DNA from: Kiritimatiellia bacterium
GTDB taxonomy: Bacteria > Verrucomicrobiota > Kiritimatiellia > CAIQIC01 > Lenti-01
DNA length: 63,993 nt
Direction of reading: 5' to 3'
Assembly: GCA_017527155.1 (NCBI GenBank)
Contig: JAFXQI010000039.1
Location: 1 to 63,993, forward strand
Numbering within the stretch: the stretch's first letter is position 1; each line of letters opens with the position of its first letter. The notes below the pieces were generated by a model. The model saw nothing but the letters and a program-made list of their open reading frames with translations, had not been told where the DNA came from and did not search any database. Shown here in pieces: positions 1-8,768 of this stretch. The translations under genes and the position numbers were made by a program.

Positions 1-1172
1 ATGAGGGTGGCGGGGATGGACAGCGCCAGCGCGATGGGCAGGGCGCCGCGGAGGCCGCTCCAGGCCATCACCGCCTGCATGGGCGGCGGGATGGCGTCGC
101 CGGGGCGGTTGCGTTTGCGGGCGACGAGGTTGCAGAGGGACGCGCTGCCACCGACGATCAGCACGCGCGTCGCCAGCACCAGCCCGACGGCCACCGCCAG
201 CGGCGCGGCGACGGTCGCCAGGCGGCCCATGTCGCGGATGAGGTAGGATTCCGTCAGGCCCAGCATCAGGAAGATCACGCTGTTCGCCATGTAGGAGGCG
301 AAGCCCCAGAAGTCGTGGAGGTAGGTGCGGGTTTCCGGCGAGAGCCATTCGCGGGTCGCCTTCACCGCCAGGCCCGCGCCGCACGCGGCCATCACGCCGG
401 AGAGGCCGAGGTAGTTGTTGGCGAGGGTGAAGGCCGCGTAGGCGAGCACCGTCGTCAGGCCGATCTCCGCCAGCATGTCGCCGCGGGTCACGCGGATCAG
501 CAGCATCACCGCCAGCCCCACCGCCGCCCCCACCAGGGCGCTGCCGAAGAAGATCCACAGGAAGTCCAGCGGCACGTGCGCGAGCGTGTGCAGGTTCCAC
601 GCCGCCGCCGGGTCCGGCAGCAGCAGGCTGGAGGCGACGATCGCCGAGACCAGGTCGAACATGACGATCGCCGTCGCGTCGTTGAACAGGCTCTCCGCGT
701 CGACCAGCAGCGTCAGGCGCGGCGGGGCGCCGATTTCGTTGAAGAGCGCGATGCAGGCCACCGGGTCGGTCGTCGAGATCAGCGCGCCGAACAGCATCGC
801 CGCGTTGAGCCCGAGCGGGGTCCAGCGGGCGAGGCCGAGCCCGACGAGCGCCGTGACGACCATGACGCCCGGTATCGCCAGCAGCAGGATCGGCAGCGCG
901 TTGCGCAGGATGCCGCGGACGTCCAGATGCAGCGCGGCGTCGAAGATCAGCGTCGGCAGGAGGATGTAGAGCGTGAAGTTCGGCGTCAGGTGCAGCGTGT
1001 CCAGCACCGCGAGCCGCGGCATGTGCTCGCCGATTTCGTTGAGCAGCATGCCGACGACGACGAGCGCGATGGTGTAGGGCACGCGGATGCGCCGGCAGAC
1101 GTTGGACAGCAGCATCGCGATCAGCACGAGCAGCGTGCCGCACGCGACCCATACGACGGAAAAATCACTCAC
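1..1172 (-). CDS. Na+/H+ antiporter, CPA1 family (partial, C-terminus outside window)
   Basis: Inner-membrane cation/proton exchanger, probably for Na+ and pH homeostasis. At least 390 residues are visible as a run of hydrophobic helices. The family signature is clear: STTDPVACIALF near residues 133-144 (Asp in the transport site) and DAESLFNDATAI near 158-169. The start is GTG at 1172 because a strong AGGAGG lies 7 nt upstream on this strand; no ATG fits as well. The reading frame stays open to base 1, so the C-terminus is missing. Substrate (Na+ or K+) cannot be told from sequence. Confidence 0.88.
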   Translation of the reverse strand, partial: MSDFSVVWVACGTLLVLIAMLLSNVCRRIRVPYTIALVVVGMLLNEIGEHMPRLAVLDTLHLTPNFTLYILLPTLIFDAALHLDVRGILRNALPILLLAIPGVMVVTALVGLGLARWTPLGLNAAMLFGALISTTDPVACIALFNEIGAPPRLTLLVDAESLFNDATAIVMFDLVSAIVASSLLLPDPAAAWNLHTLAHVPLDFLWIFFGSALVGAAVGLAVMLLIRVTRGDMLAEIGLTTVLAYAAFTLANNYLGLSGVMAACGAGLAVKATREWLSPETRTYLHDFWGFASYMANSVIFLMLGLTESYLIRDMGRLATVAAPLAVAVGLVLATRVLIVGGSASLCNLVARKRNRPGDAIPPPMQAVMAWSGLRGALPIALALSIPATL

Positions 1173-1255
1173 GGGACGGCCTCCTGGGGGATTGGGGGGT
1201 GGGATGCATTGCGGAGGGCATTGTAGCGGGCGGGGGGGATTTTGCAAGGGGAGGG

Positions 1256-1335
1256 GCGACTTGCGACTTGGGGAGTGCCTGGGAAGCCCTCTGGGCAACC
1301 CAAGTCGCAAGTCGCAAGTCGCCAAGTCGTTTTTT
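1256..1335. repeat. AAGTCGC tandem-repeat hairpin, copy 1
   Basis: Inverted arms at 1256-1272 and 1299-1315 are perfect over 17 bp and are built from repeats of the 7-mer AAGTCGC. The loop is GC-rich and a T6 run follows at 1330-1335. It lies between divergent genes, so a terminator role is not obvious. A related copy with a similar loop is at 2164-2251, in the same orientation. Confidence 0.85.
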
Positions 1336-1388
1336 GCGTGACACGCCCTTCCCCAAGGCGTAGGAGCGCTGCCGAAAGGATCCCCCCC

Positions 1389-2156
1389 ATGACCGCAATC
1401 ATCGCCCCCTACGGCGGCTACCGCAAGATGCTCTCGTTCGGCTTCACCTGCCTGGCCTACCACGCCACGGAGACGTTCTGCGCGAGGAACTTCGACTACC
1501 GGAACGATCCGCTGGGCAAGACGGTCGGCCAGATGGTCGGTGCGGCGCGGTCGGCGCGCCAGAACCTGGTCGAGGCGTCGTCGCGCGCCGGCACGTCGGC
1601 CGAGACGGAGCTGCGCCTGCTCGACGTGGCGAAGGCCAGCCTCCAGGAGCTCGCCGGCGACTACGAGGCGTATCTGCTGGGACGCCATGCGGCGCCGTGG
1701 AGCGAGACGTCGCCCGGGGCGGAGGCGTTCCGGGCGCTGCGGTTCGAGCCGTTCGTGCCGGACGGCGGGGATGCGCGGCACGCCTTCGGCGTGCATTTTC
1801 TGCGGATGAGGGAACGTTTCGCCCCGGTCCTGGAGCCGGAGGACCCGGAGGCGGCCGCGAACGGCATCCTGCTGTGCATCGACCGCGCGTCGGCCCTGCT
1901 GCGTCGCCAGATGGAGAAGACGGCGGAGACCTTCACGCAGGCCGGCGGCTTCACCGAACGCATGAGCCGCGCCCGCATCGAGGCGCGGGACGCGGAGCGC
2001 GCCCCCGCGGCGGACGGCGGGGAGAAGAACGCTCCGCCGTGTCCCAAATGCGGCGGCCCGATGCGGCGGGTCCTCGCCAAGAAGGGGCGCAACGCCGGCA
2101 AGCCCTTCTGGGGATGCCGGAATTGGCCGGAATGCGACGGGACGAGGGCGGAGTGA
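1389..2156 (+). CDS. Four-helix-bundle protein with C-terminal topoisomerase-type zinc ribbon
   Basis: 255 residues. The N-terminal two thirds is helical and resembles the four-helix-bundle (S23/Avd-like, 'suffix domain') proteins; this assignment is from remembered family features. The C-terminus is a clear C4 zinc ribbon of the type found at the end of topoisomerase I: Cys218, Cys221, Cys243 and Cys249, with FWGCRNWPEC. This suggests nucleic-acid binding. No reverse transcriptase or other diversity-generating component is next to it. The gene is flanked by two copies of the same hairpin repeat, so it may have arrived as a cassette. Start ATG 1389 chosen because upstream sequence is repeat-derived. 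Biological role unknown. Confidence 0.75.
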   Translation: MTAIIAPYGGYRKMLSFGFTCLAYHATETFCARNFDYRNDPLGKTVGQMVGAARSARQNLVEASSRAGTSAETELRLLDVAKASLQELAGDYEAYLLGRHAAPWSETSPGAEAFRALRFEPFVPDGGDARHAFGVHFLRMRERFAPVLEPEDPEAAANGILLCIDRASALLRRQMEKTAETFTQAGGFTERMSRARIEARDAERAPAADGGEKNAPPCPKCGGPMRRVLAKKGRNAGKPFWGCRNWPECDGTRAE

Positions 2157-2163
2157 GGGGAGG

Positions 2164-2251
2164 GGACTTGGCGACTTGCGACTTGCGACTTGTGGGGTGC
2201 CTGGGGTGCCCTCCGGGCAATCCAAGTCGCAAGTCGCAAGTCGCCAAGTCC
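2164..2251. repeat. AAGTCGC tandem-repeat hairpin, copy 2
   Basis: Perfect 29-bp inverted repeat (2164-2192 with 2223-2251) made of AAGTCGC units, with a 30-nt loop whose core (GTGCCTGGG, GCCCTC, GGGCAA) matches the loop of copy 1. It starts 8 bp after the stop of the four-helix-bundle gene. Confidence 0.9.
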
Positions 2252-2276
2252 CTTCCACCCAAGCCGCTTTTCCCCT

Positions 2277-2305
2277 TTGCCAAGCCTTCCCCCGCGGCGT
2301 AGGAT
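2277..2305 (+). promoter_or_regulatory. Promoter of the M24 peptidase gene, predicted leaderless
   Basis: TTGCCA (2277-2282), 17-bp spacer, TAGGAT (2300-2305), then exactly 7 nt to ATG 2313. The expected transcription start coincides with the start codon. Confidence 0.7.
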
Positions 2306-2312
2306 GCCGCCC

Positions 2313-3425
2313 ATGACAACGCCACGCAAGCCCCCCCGCCTCCTCTACGCCCAAGGCGCCGACATCCCGGACATCCGCTACGCCACCGGATTCGCGGCCC
2401 CCGATCCGTTCCTCCTGCTCGTGCGGAACGGCGAAAAGCACTTCCTCGTCTCGCCCCTGGAGGCCGCCCGCGCATCGGCGGCCTGCCCGGAAGCGAAGGT
2501 CTGGACGCGCGAAGCCCTCGGCGTCGCCCCCGGCAAACCGGCGGCTCCGGCGTGGCTCGCCCGACTGGGCGTCCGCTCGGTCGAGGTTTCGCGCGACTTC
2601 CCCGTCGGTCCCGCGCGCGACCTCGAAGCGGCCGGGGTGCGCGTGCGCATCGCCCGCGGAGGGGCCTTCCCGGAGCGCGCCGCGAAGCGCGAAGACGAAC
2701 TCGCGCACATCGCGGCCGCCCAACGGGCGGCGGTACGGGCCTTCCGGCTCGCCGCCGGGGCCATGCGCGACAGCACCATCGGGCGCGACGGACGCCTCTC
2801 CCTCGAAGGCAAGCTGCTGACCTCCGAACGGCTCAAGGGCATCATCGAGGACGAACTCCGCCGCGGCGGCTTCGATTGCGACGGCCTGATCGTGGCGGTC
2901 GGCCCCCAGTCGGCGCGCCCCCACGACGAAGGCCACGGCCCCGTCCGCGAAGGCCAGCCCGTGGTCATGGACATCTTCCCGCGGAGCCGCGCGACCGGCT
3001 ACTGGGGCGATTTCACGCGCACCGTCGTCCGCGGCCGCATCCCGGACTGGCTGGAACGCATGCACGCGACCGTGGAAAGCGCCCAGCGGCTCGCGCTCTC
3101 CCTGATCCGTCCCGGCGCGAAGGGCTCCGACCTGCAACGCGCCGTCGAACGCCACTTCGCCGACGCCGGCTACGACACGCACCTCGAACCGCCCGGGGAA
3201 GAGCGCGGATTCATCCACTCCCTCGGCCACGGCGTCGGGCTGGAAATCCACGAAGAGCCCCGCCTCTCCCGCAAGGGCGGCGTCCTGCAGGAGGGCCACG
3301 TGGTGACGGTCGAACCCGGCCTCTACACTCCCCGCCTCGGCGGCGTCCGCATCGAAGACACCGTCGTCGTCACCCCCGACGGCTGCCGCCTCTTCTGCGA
3401 CTGCCCCCGCGGCCTTCGCGGGTGA
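2313..3425 (+). CDS. Xaa-Pro peptidase, M24 family
   Basis: Cytoplasmic metallo-aminopeptidase that removes residues preceding proline (PepQ/PepP-like). 370 residues: an N-terminal creatinase-like domain, then a pita-bread catalytic domain. The five metal ligands are all in place: Asp220, Asp233, His306 (in SLGHGVG), Glu334 (VTVEPGLY) and Glu348 (RIEDTVVV). An in-frame ATG at 2304 lies inside the -10 box, so ATG 2313 is preferred. The gene has its own promoter with no room for a leader. Substrate preference (dipeptidase or aminopeptidase P) is not decided by the sequence. Confidence 0.92.
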   Translation: MTTPRKPPRLLYAQGADIPDIRYATGFAAPDPFLLLVRNGEKHFLVSPLEAARASAACPEAKVWTREALGVAPGKPAAPAWLARLGVRSVEVSRDFPVGPARDLEAAGVRVRIARGGAFPERAAKREDELAHIAAAQRAAVRAFRLAAGAMRDSTIGRDGRLSLEGKLLTSERLKGIIEDELRRGGFDCDGLIVAVGPQSARPHDEGHGPVREGQPVVMDIFPRSRATGYWGDFTRTVVRGRIPDWLERMHATVESAQRLALSLIRPGAKGSDLQRAVERHFADAGYDTHLEPPGEERGFIHSLGHGVGLEIHEEPRLSRKGGVLQEGHVVTVEPGLYTPRLGGVRIEDTVVVTPDGCRLFCDCPRGLRG

Positions 3426-3446
3426 CGCCCCTTCCCCGCAAGAAGT

Positions 3447-3475
3447 TTGCAATCCCCCCGCGCCGCGGGTAAGCT
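3447..3475 (+). promoter_or_regulatory. Promoter of the MBOAT gene, predicted leaderless
   Basis: TTGCAA (3447-3452), 17-bp spacer, TAAGCT (3470-3475), then 7 nt to GTG 3483. Confidence 0.7.
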
Positions 3476-3482
3476 CGCTTGC

Positions 3483-4886
3483 GTGCTGTTCAACTCCTAC
3501 ACGTTCCTCTTCTTCCTCCTCCCGCTGATTCTCGGCGGCTACTACCTGCTGGTCCCCCGCCGTTGGCGGTCCGCCTGGCTGGTGCTGTGCAGCTACGTGT
3601 TCTACGGCTGGTGGGACTGGCGCTTCTGCGGCCTCCTCCTCCTGACGACCACCATCGACTACATCGCCGGCGGCCACGTCGCCGCCTCCGCTTTCCCCGC
3701 CTCGCGCCGCCGCTGGCTGGCGCTCTCCGTGTGCTGCGACCTCGGCATCCTCGGCTTCTTCAAGTACTTCGACCTCGGCGCGGAAACCGCCAACGCCCTC
3801 GCCCGAACCCTCTTCGGCCCCGGCGCCCCGGCGCTGCCGCTCCTGCACCTGGTCCTGCCGGTCGGCATCTCCTTCTACACCTTCCAGTCGATGAGCTACA
3901 CCATCGACATCTACCGCGGCCAGGCCCGCCCCGCCCGCTCCTTCCTCGACTTCGCCTGCTACGTCTCGCTCTTCCCGCAACTGGTCGCCGGCCCCATCGT
4001 CCGCTACCGCGACATGGACGACCAGCTCCGCGCCCGCACCCACACCGCGGCCAAGGCGGGCGCCGGCATCGCGCTCTTCGTGCTCGGCCTCTCCAAGAAA
4101 GTCCTCGTCGCCGACGCCGTGGCCCCGCTGGCCGACGCCGCCTTCACCCAGACCACCCCCGGCCTTGCCGCCGCCTGGCCCGGCCTCCTCGCCTACACCC
4201 TGCAAATCTACTTCGACTTCAGCGGCTACTCCGACATGGCCGTCGGCCTCGGGCTCCTCCTCGGTTTCCGCTTCCCGCAGAACTTCGACTCCCCCTACAA
4301 GGCCGTCTCCATCACCGACTTCTGGCGCCGCTGGCACATCTCCCTATCCACCTGGCTGCGCGACTACCTCTACATCCCGCTCGGCGGCAACCGCCGCGGC
4401 CCCGCCCGCACCTACTTCAACCTCTGGCTGACCATGCTCCTCGGCGGCCTCTGGCACGGCGCCGACTGGACGTTCCTCGCCTGGGGCGCCTGGCACGGCG
4501 CCTGGCTGGCCCTCGAACGCATGCGCGGCAAGCGCTCCCTCGCCACCGCCCTGCCGGTTCCCGTCCAGACCGCGTGGACCTTCCTCCTCGTGGCGCTCGG
4601 ATGGGTCTTCTTCCGCGCGCCCACCTTCGCCGCCGCCCTCCGCTACTTCGCGGGCCTCGCCGGATGCAACGGCGCCGGCGCCCTCCCCGCCCCCACCGAG
4701 ACGACCGCCCTCCCGTGGATGGCCCTCGCCTTCGCCGCCGTCCTCGCCTTCCGCGCCCCGAACACCTGGCAACTGGCCCTTCGCCCCACCTGGCGCCTCG
4801 CCGCCGCGCTCGGATGCCTCTTCGCCCTCTGCGTCGCCACCATCCTCGTCAACTCCAGCTCCCCCTTCCTCTACTTCCAGTTCTGA
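3483..4886 (+). CDS. MBOAT-family O-acyltransferase (AlgI/DltB-like)
   Basis: Polytopic inner-membrane protein of 467 residues that passes acyl (usually acetyl) groups across the membrane for O-acetylation of an exported polysaccharide. The opening MLFNSYTFLFFLLP is typical of the AlgI-like branch. The catalytic His region is GGLWHGADWTF (His325), with a second His at 338 in WGAWHG. GTG 3483 is chosen because family members begin at this point and a promoter sits 7 nt upstream. It is followed 4 nt later by an SGNH-type protein, the usual partner arrangement (AlgI with AlgJ/AlgX). Which polymer is modified is unknown. Confidence 0.92.
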   Translation: MLFNSYTFLFFLLPLILGGYYLLVPRRWRSAWLVLCSYVFYGWWDWRFCGLLLLTTTIDYIAGGHVAASAFPASRRRWLALSVCCDLGILGFFKYFDLGAETANALARTLFGPGAPALPLLHLVLPVGISFYTFQSMSYTIDIYRGQARPARSFLDFACYVSLFPQLVAGPIVRYRDMDDQLRARTHTAAKAGAGIALFVLGLSKKVLVADAVAPLADAAFTQTTPGLAAAWPGLLAYTLQIYFDFSGYSDMAVGLGLLLGFRFPQNFDSPYKAVSITDFWRRWHISLSTWLRDYLYIPLGGNRRGPARTYFNLWLTMLLGGLWHGADWTFLAWGAWHGAWLALERMRGKRSLATALPVPVQTAWTFLLVALGWVFFRAPTFAAALRYFAGLAGCNGAGALPAPTETTALPWMALAFAAVLAFRAPNTWQLALRPTWRLAAALGCLFALCVATILVNSSSPFLYFQF

Positions 4887-4890
4887 CCCC

Positions 4891-6144
4891 ATGAACGCCC
4901 CCCCCCGCCAACCCACCCTCCTCGAAACCTTCGGCCAATCCCCCCCGAAGCCCCTCCGCTGCTGGGTTTGCCTCTTCGCCGCCGTCTGGCTCCTCTGGAT
5001 TGCCGCCGACTGGACCTGCCGATGCGCCCTCTTCCACTGGCACCGCACCTGGCTCCCCCCCAAGCCCGCCGCCGCGACGACGACCTCCACCCCCCCACCC
5101 TCCCCCACCCTCCGCCACATCCCCGCCCAACACGGCGCCGGCCTCACCTCCATGATTCCCGTCCCCTGGATCCGCAAACAATACGAAGAATACCACCCCC
5201 CCCGCGACGAATGGGTGGACCCCGACGGCTACCCCAACGCTCCCCTCGCCGAAGGCGAAACCTGGCAAGCCGCCGTCGTCGGCGACAGCTTCATGCTCTC
5301 CCTCGGCCAGAAACCCTTCGCCGAAGTCCTCGGCGAAATCGGCGGAATCCGCGTCCTCACCCGCGCCCGCGGCGCCGCCGGCCCCTTCCTGGAACTGAAA
5401 AAATACGTCGCCAATCCCCCCGTCTCGCCGCCCCCCCCCATCCTGATCTGGAACCTCACCGCCCGCGAACTCAACGCCGCCTTCTTCCGGCGCCAACCCG
5501 TCGATTTCTGGTTTGCCTCACATCCATCTCCCCCCTCCGCCCCCCTCCCCTCCGCCGTCCGTTCCATCGACTGGACCCGTCTCCGTCCGGACACCCTGAC
5601 CTCCACCCTGCCCCAGACCTCCCTCACCGCCTACTTCGCCCGCAAAGCCTGGACCGCCACTCGCCTGCTCCTCTTCCGCACGTGGCCCCACGACGTCCTC
5701 GGCGCCGACGCCCCCCAATACGGCCCCATCCTCTTCTACCGCGAAAACCTCCGCTACTTCGCCCAAAGCAACCCCGCCGACGCCAAGCCCATCGCCTCCG
5801 TCGTCGCCCGCGTCTCCGAGCGCCTCCGCGAACGCGGCATCACCCTCATCGTCCTCCTCGTCCCCGAAAAGGAACAACTCCACCTCGACGCCCTCCCCCC
5901 CGACCTCTGCCGCGCCATCACCCCCAGCCTAGACCTCCTCGCCGCCCTCGCCGCCGACCTCCGCGCCCGCGGCATCCCCACCGTCACCCCCCTCCCCTCC
6001 TTCCAGACCGCCACCGCCTCCGGCACCCGCCTCTACTGGCGCGACGACACCCACTGGAACGACATCGGCATCCACATCGCCGCAGAAATTGCATGGCGAG
6101 AAATCGCGCTCTTGATTCCTCCGCGCCCCACGGCCCCCTGGTGA
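4891..6144 (+). CDS. SGNH/AlgJ-AlgX-like acetyltransferase partner of MBOAT protein
   Basis: 417 residues with one N-terminal membrane anchor (about residues 28-45) and a periplasmic domain. The SGNH hydrolase signature is visible: VGDSF around residues 130-134 (Ser133) and the C-terminal block with DDTHWN at 385-390 (Asp/His of the triad). AlgJ/AlgX-type proteins transfer the acetyl group supplied by the MBOAT protein to the polysaccharide in the periplasm. The gene starts 4 nt after the MBOAT stop, so the two are co-transcribed and probably co-translated. The region between about 40 and 75 is proline/threonine-rich and looks like a linker. Confidence 0.82.
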   Translation: MNAPPRQPTLLETFGQSPPKPLRCWVCLFAAVWLLWIAADWTCRCALFHWHRTWLPPKPAAATTTSTPPPSPTLRHIPAQHGAGLTSMIPVPWIRKQYEEYHPPRDEWVDPDGYPNAPLAEGETWQAAVVGDSFMLSLGQKPFAEVLGEIGGIRVLTRARGAAGPFLELKKYVANPPVSPPPPILIWNLTARELNAAFFRRQPVDFWFASHPSPPSAPLPSAVRSIDWTRLRPDTLTSTLPQTSLTAYFARKAWTATRLLLFRTWPHDVLGADAPQYGPILFYRENLRYFAQSNPADAKPIASVVARVSERLRERGITLIVLLVPEKEQLHLDALPPDLCRAITPSLDLLAALAADLRARGIPTVTPLPSFQTATASGTRLYWRDDTHWNDIGIHIAAEIAWREIALLIPPRPTAPW

Positions 6145-6156
6145 AGCCCACCCTTC

Positions 6157-7599
6157 CTACCGACCGACTCCGTTTTGATGCTGCACGACCGCACCCGGAA
6201 CAGTCTCGGCATCGCCTGCGCCAGAGTTCGGAAGAAGACTATCACGCCACAGGGGACGCCTGACAACAGGCTCGGCTTTCGGCAATCCATCCCGATTGAC
6301 GGGCAGTAGCGCCAGCAAGGAAGAGACACTGGCTGCCAGAATCAGCATCGGCGGATTCCACATGCTGGGACAGAACGATCCGCCGACGATTAGGCACACC
6401 CCCTGCAACTGGAAGGTCCATCCCAAGTCCGCCAGCGCTGGCCACTTGTCCCGTGCCCGGGCGCGGACGATTCCACCGCCAACCAGCAGGATGCCCCAGC
6501 AGGCCACGTACAGCGACATGCCAATCAGTCCCATCTGCTTGCCGACCATCAGGATTTCGCAGTGCACCTGCCCGCGGGCCATGCTCCAGCGGCCGAAGCG
6601 CGATTCGTCCGGGTTGACTCCCACCCCGAACAACAGGTGTTCCTTGATCAAACCCCAAGTGTGCTTGTTCTTCTCGCTACGCTCGTCAGCACTTTGTTCG
6701 TCCTGGGTCATGGGGCCTTCGCGTTCCTCGGCCTGCCCCAATCCGAGGAAGCCTTTGACGGACTGGGGGATGGTCTTGAACCGCTGGATGTTCCGCTCAC
6801 CGCTCATGGGGAGGAGAACAGCGACAGCGAGGACAAACAGTGCAAGGTTCTTGAGATTGTGTCGCCCGGAGTGACGAAGGAGGAAAAGGGCAAGGATGCA
6901 CAACGTGAACAGTCCCGTCCGACTGCCAGTCTTGAACACGATGTACATGTCGGCCAAGGCTCCCGCCAGGAAAGCCCACCGCTCCCAGCGGCGATGGCAG
7001 TGGCGGGACATCCAAAGATAGACCGGCAGGAACACGCAAAGGAAATAGGCAAAGCTGTTGGGGTTTTCAATCATGCCAACCGCCGCCCCCATCAGGCGGT
7101 CCCCAGAGTAGGTGGCCCCGGCGGAAGCCAGGCGCATGCCGGCCTTGATCCACCACAGCGTGGATACCAACACCACCAGTTGCGTCGCCATCACGCGCTG
7201 GACGCTCGTCATCATCGCTTCCAGAAGGATGCACAGGGTAGCGTTCTTGACAATGATGTCGATATAGGCATTCCACGCAGAGCTGACCTGATATTCGCCA
7301 ATGTACTGCGACAGCATCGCGAAAACCAGCAGCAACACCGACACGATGGTCGCCGGTCCGAAGCGGATGATGGGCCGCCGGTCCTGCACGCACGCCATGA
7401 TGTGCAATCCCACCGCCCCCATGAAGGACAAGTCCGCGATGTGCAGCGGCCAAAGGAACGTGAACCGGTTCTGCGGCTGGACGAACAGGACGACGATGTA
7501 CACCAGCAGCATCCGGAACGCCGCGAGGCTCAGGAAGCTGCTCGCGGGGGCTTCCGGCATCGCAACCGCCGGAACCACCGCCGTGTCCGCGCGTGCCAT
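6157..7599 (-). CDS. O-antigen ligase / Wzy_C-family membrane protein
   Basis: 480 residues with about 10-12 hydrophobic segments and a large loop in the second half, the layout of WaaL/Wzy-type enzymes. A conserved-looking stretch around GMIENPNSFAYFL and the later GVNPDESRFG region fit the Wzy_C domain, where such proteins act on undecaprenyl-linked O-antigen. Start ATG 7599 has AGGA 8-9 nt upstream. It follows lpxC by 10 nt, so both are in one operon. Ligase and polymerase cannot be told apart from sequence alone. It ends 12 nt from the convergent SGNH gene. Confidence 0.82.
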   Translation of the reverse strand: MARADTAVVPAVAMPEAPASSFLSLAAFRMLLVYIVVLFVQPQNRFTFLWPLHIADLSFMGAVGLHIMACVQDRRPIIRFGPATIVSVLLLVFAMLSQYIGEYQVSSAWNAYIDIIVKNATLCILLEAMMTSVQRVMATQLVVLVSTLWWIKAGMRLASAGATYSGDRLMGAAVGMIENPNSFAYFLCVFLPVYLWMSRHCHRRWERWAFLAGALADMYIVFKTGSRTGLFTLCILALFLLRHSGRHNLKNLALFVLAVAVLLPMSGERNIQRFKTIPQSVKGFLGLGQAEEREGPMTQDEQSADERSEKNKHTWGLIKEHLLFGVGVNPDESRFGRWSMARGQVHCEILMVGKQMGLIGMSLYVACWGILLVGGGIVRARARDKWPALADLGWTFQLQGVCLIVGGSFCPSMWNPPMLILAASVSSLLALLPVNRDGLPKAEPVVRRPLWRDSLLPNSGAGDAETVPGAVVQHQNGVGR

Positions 7600-7609
7600 C
7601 GCGAGTTCC

Positions 7610-8653
7610 TCACGCCGGCGTGAACGGCGTCAGCAGCGACTCCTGGTACAGCCGCCGCACCATCTCCACGTCCAGGCCGTGGCCGGACTTGTAGGAGACG
7701 ATCTTGCCGACGAAGAGCCCGTCGTCGATGAGCGCGATGGCCGCCAGCAGGTCCAGGCAGGCCCGGTGCCAGGCGGCTTCCAGCGACTTGCCGTCGTGTT
7801 CGAGCAGCGCGCGGTTCCAGTAGCGGAAGCGTCCCGCGACGAGCAGGTTCTCGAACGTGTACCCCAGGTTCCGCACGTCGGCGAACATCCATCCGAGCGT
7901 CCGGCAGAACAGCACCGTCCCGGCCGACGCGTTGGTCCGCGCCGTCGCCCCGTAGGCGAACGTCGCCGGGTCCACGGCGAACCGGATCCGCTGCTGCCCG
8001 ATGGCCGTGCGGAACGCGAGCGCGACGTCCAGCTCCAGCGACGGATTCCCCGCCTCCGCCGGCACCAGCGTCAGGAACCCGCCGTGCCCGTTGGAAACCG
8101 TGACCTTCTCCCGCACCGTCACGTACGGCACCGGCCGCCCCGCCCGCCGCCGCCCCGCGCTGTCGAGCGCCTCGACGAGCTCCTTGCTGCCGCGGTCGAA
8201 GAGCGGCGGATCGCCCGAATCGATGCGGATGCGCAGGTTGTCGATGCCGAGCCCCATGCGCAGGGCGATCATGTGTTCGGCCATGCGGATGTAGTTGTGG
8301 GGCGACCCGCTGCGCAGCACGATGTTGCTGACGATGCTGCCGGTCGTCCACACGTTGCGGATGGAACACCGCACGGGCAGGCTGTCGGGCAAATCCGTCC
8401 GCTCGAACCACCACCCCTCCGCGTCGGTGGGGCAGAACGTGAGCGTGCGGATGCTCTTGCCGAAGAATGTCCCCCGCCCGCGCACCGTGACGGGCCGTTC
8501 GATGGTGGTCTGCTCGCGCCGCACGGCGTACGGCTTGGCCTCGGCCATGCGGTCCCAGTCCACGGGCTGGTCGCGCCACGCCGCCGCGGCGCGCTCGAGG
8601 GGAGCCGCCGGTCCGCTGATCACCCGTCCGATCGGATTGCTGTCGTCGTTCAT
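7610..8653 (-). CDS. lpxC: UDP-3-O-acyl-N-acetylglucosamine deacetylase
   Basis: Zn-dependent deacetylase that commits UDP-acyl-GlcNAc to lipid A synthesis. 347 residues, a little longer than the usual ~300 because of an N-terminal extension. Zinc and catalytic motifs are recognisable: AEHMIALRMGLGIDN (His127), WHRACLD near the C-terminus (His296, Asp301) and YKSGHGLD (His325). The sequence is otherwise divergent from proteobacterial LpxC. Start ATG 8653 is chosen for the AAGGCGGA upstream; an in-frame ATG further up (8689) lacks support. It heads a two-gene unit with the O-antigen-ligase-like protein, linking lipid A and O-chain assembly. Confidence 0.87.
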   Translation of the reverse strand: MNDDSNPIGRVISGPAAPLERAAAAWRDQPVDWDRMAEAKPYAVRREQTTIERPVTVRGRGTFFGKSIRTLTFCPTDAEGWWFERTDLPDSLPVRCSIRNVWTTGSIVSNIVLRSGSPHNYIRMAEHMIALRMGLGIDNLRIRIDSGDPPLFDRGSKELVEALDSAGRRRAGRPVPYVTVREKVTVSNGHGGFLTLVPAEAGNPSLELDVALAFRTAIGQQRIRFAVDPATFAYGATARTNASAGTVLFCRTLGWMFADVRNLGYTFENLLVAGRFRYWNRALLEHDGKSLEAAWHRACLDLLAAIALIDDGLFVGKIVSYKSGHGLDVEMVRRLYQESLLTPFTPA

Positions 8654-8677
8654 CACATTCCGCCTTTCATCCCCCAA

Positions 8678-8706
8678 CCGATACCACAATCCCGCCCCCT
8701 CGCCAA
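8678..8706 (-). promoter_or_regulatory. Promoter of lpxC operon
   Basis: On the minus strand TTGGCG (8706-8701), 17-bp spacer, TATCGG (8683-8678), about 18 nt of leader before ATG 8653 with a Shine-Dalgarno-like AAGGCGG. Confidence 0.6.
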
Positions 8707-8768
8707 CCGTTTACCGCCCGCCCCTCATGGCGGGTCCTGCCCGTGGCTGCTCCGCCGGCCACCCTCCG

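Noticed and set aside
1389..2156. Diversity-generating retroelement component (Avd-like four-helix bundle)
   Set aside because: No reverse transcriptase, template repeat or variable repeat is nearby, and the zinc ribbon points to a different role.
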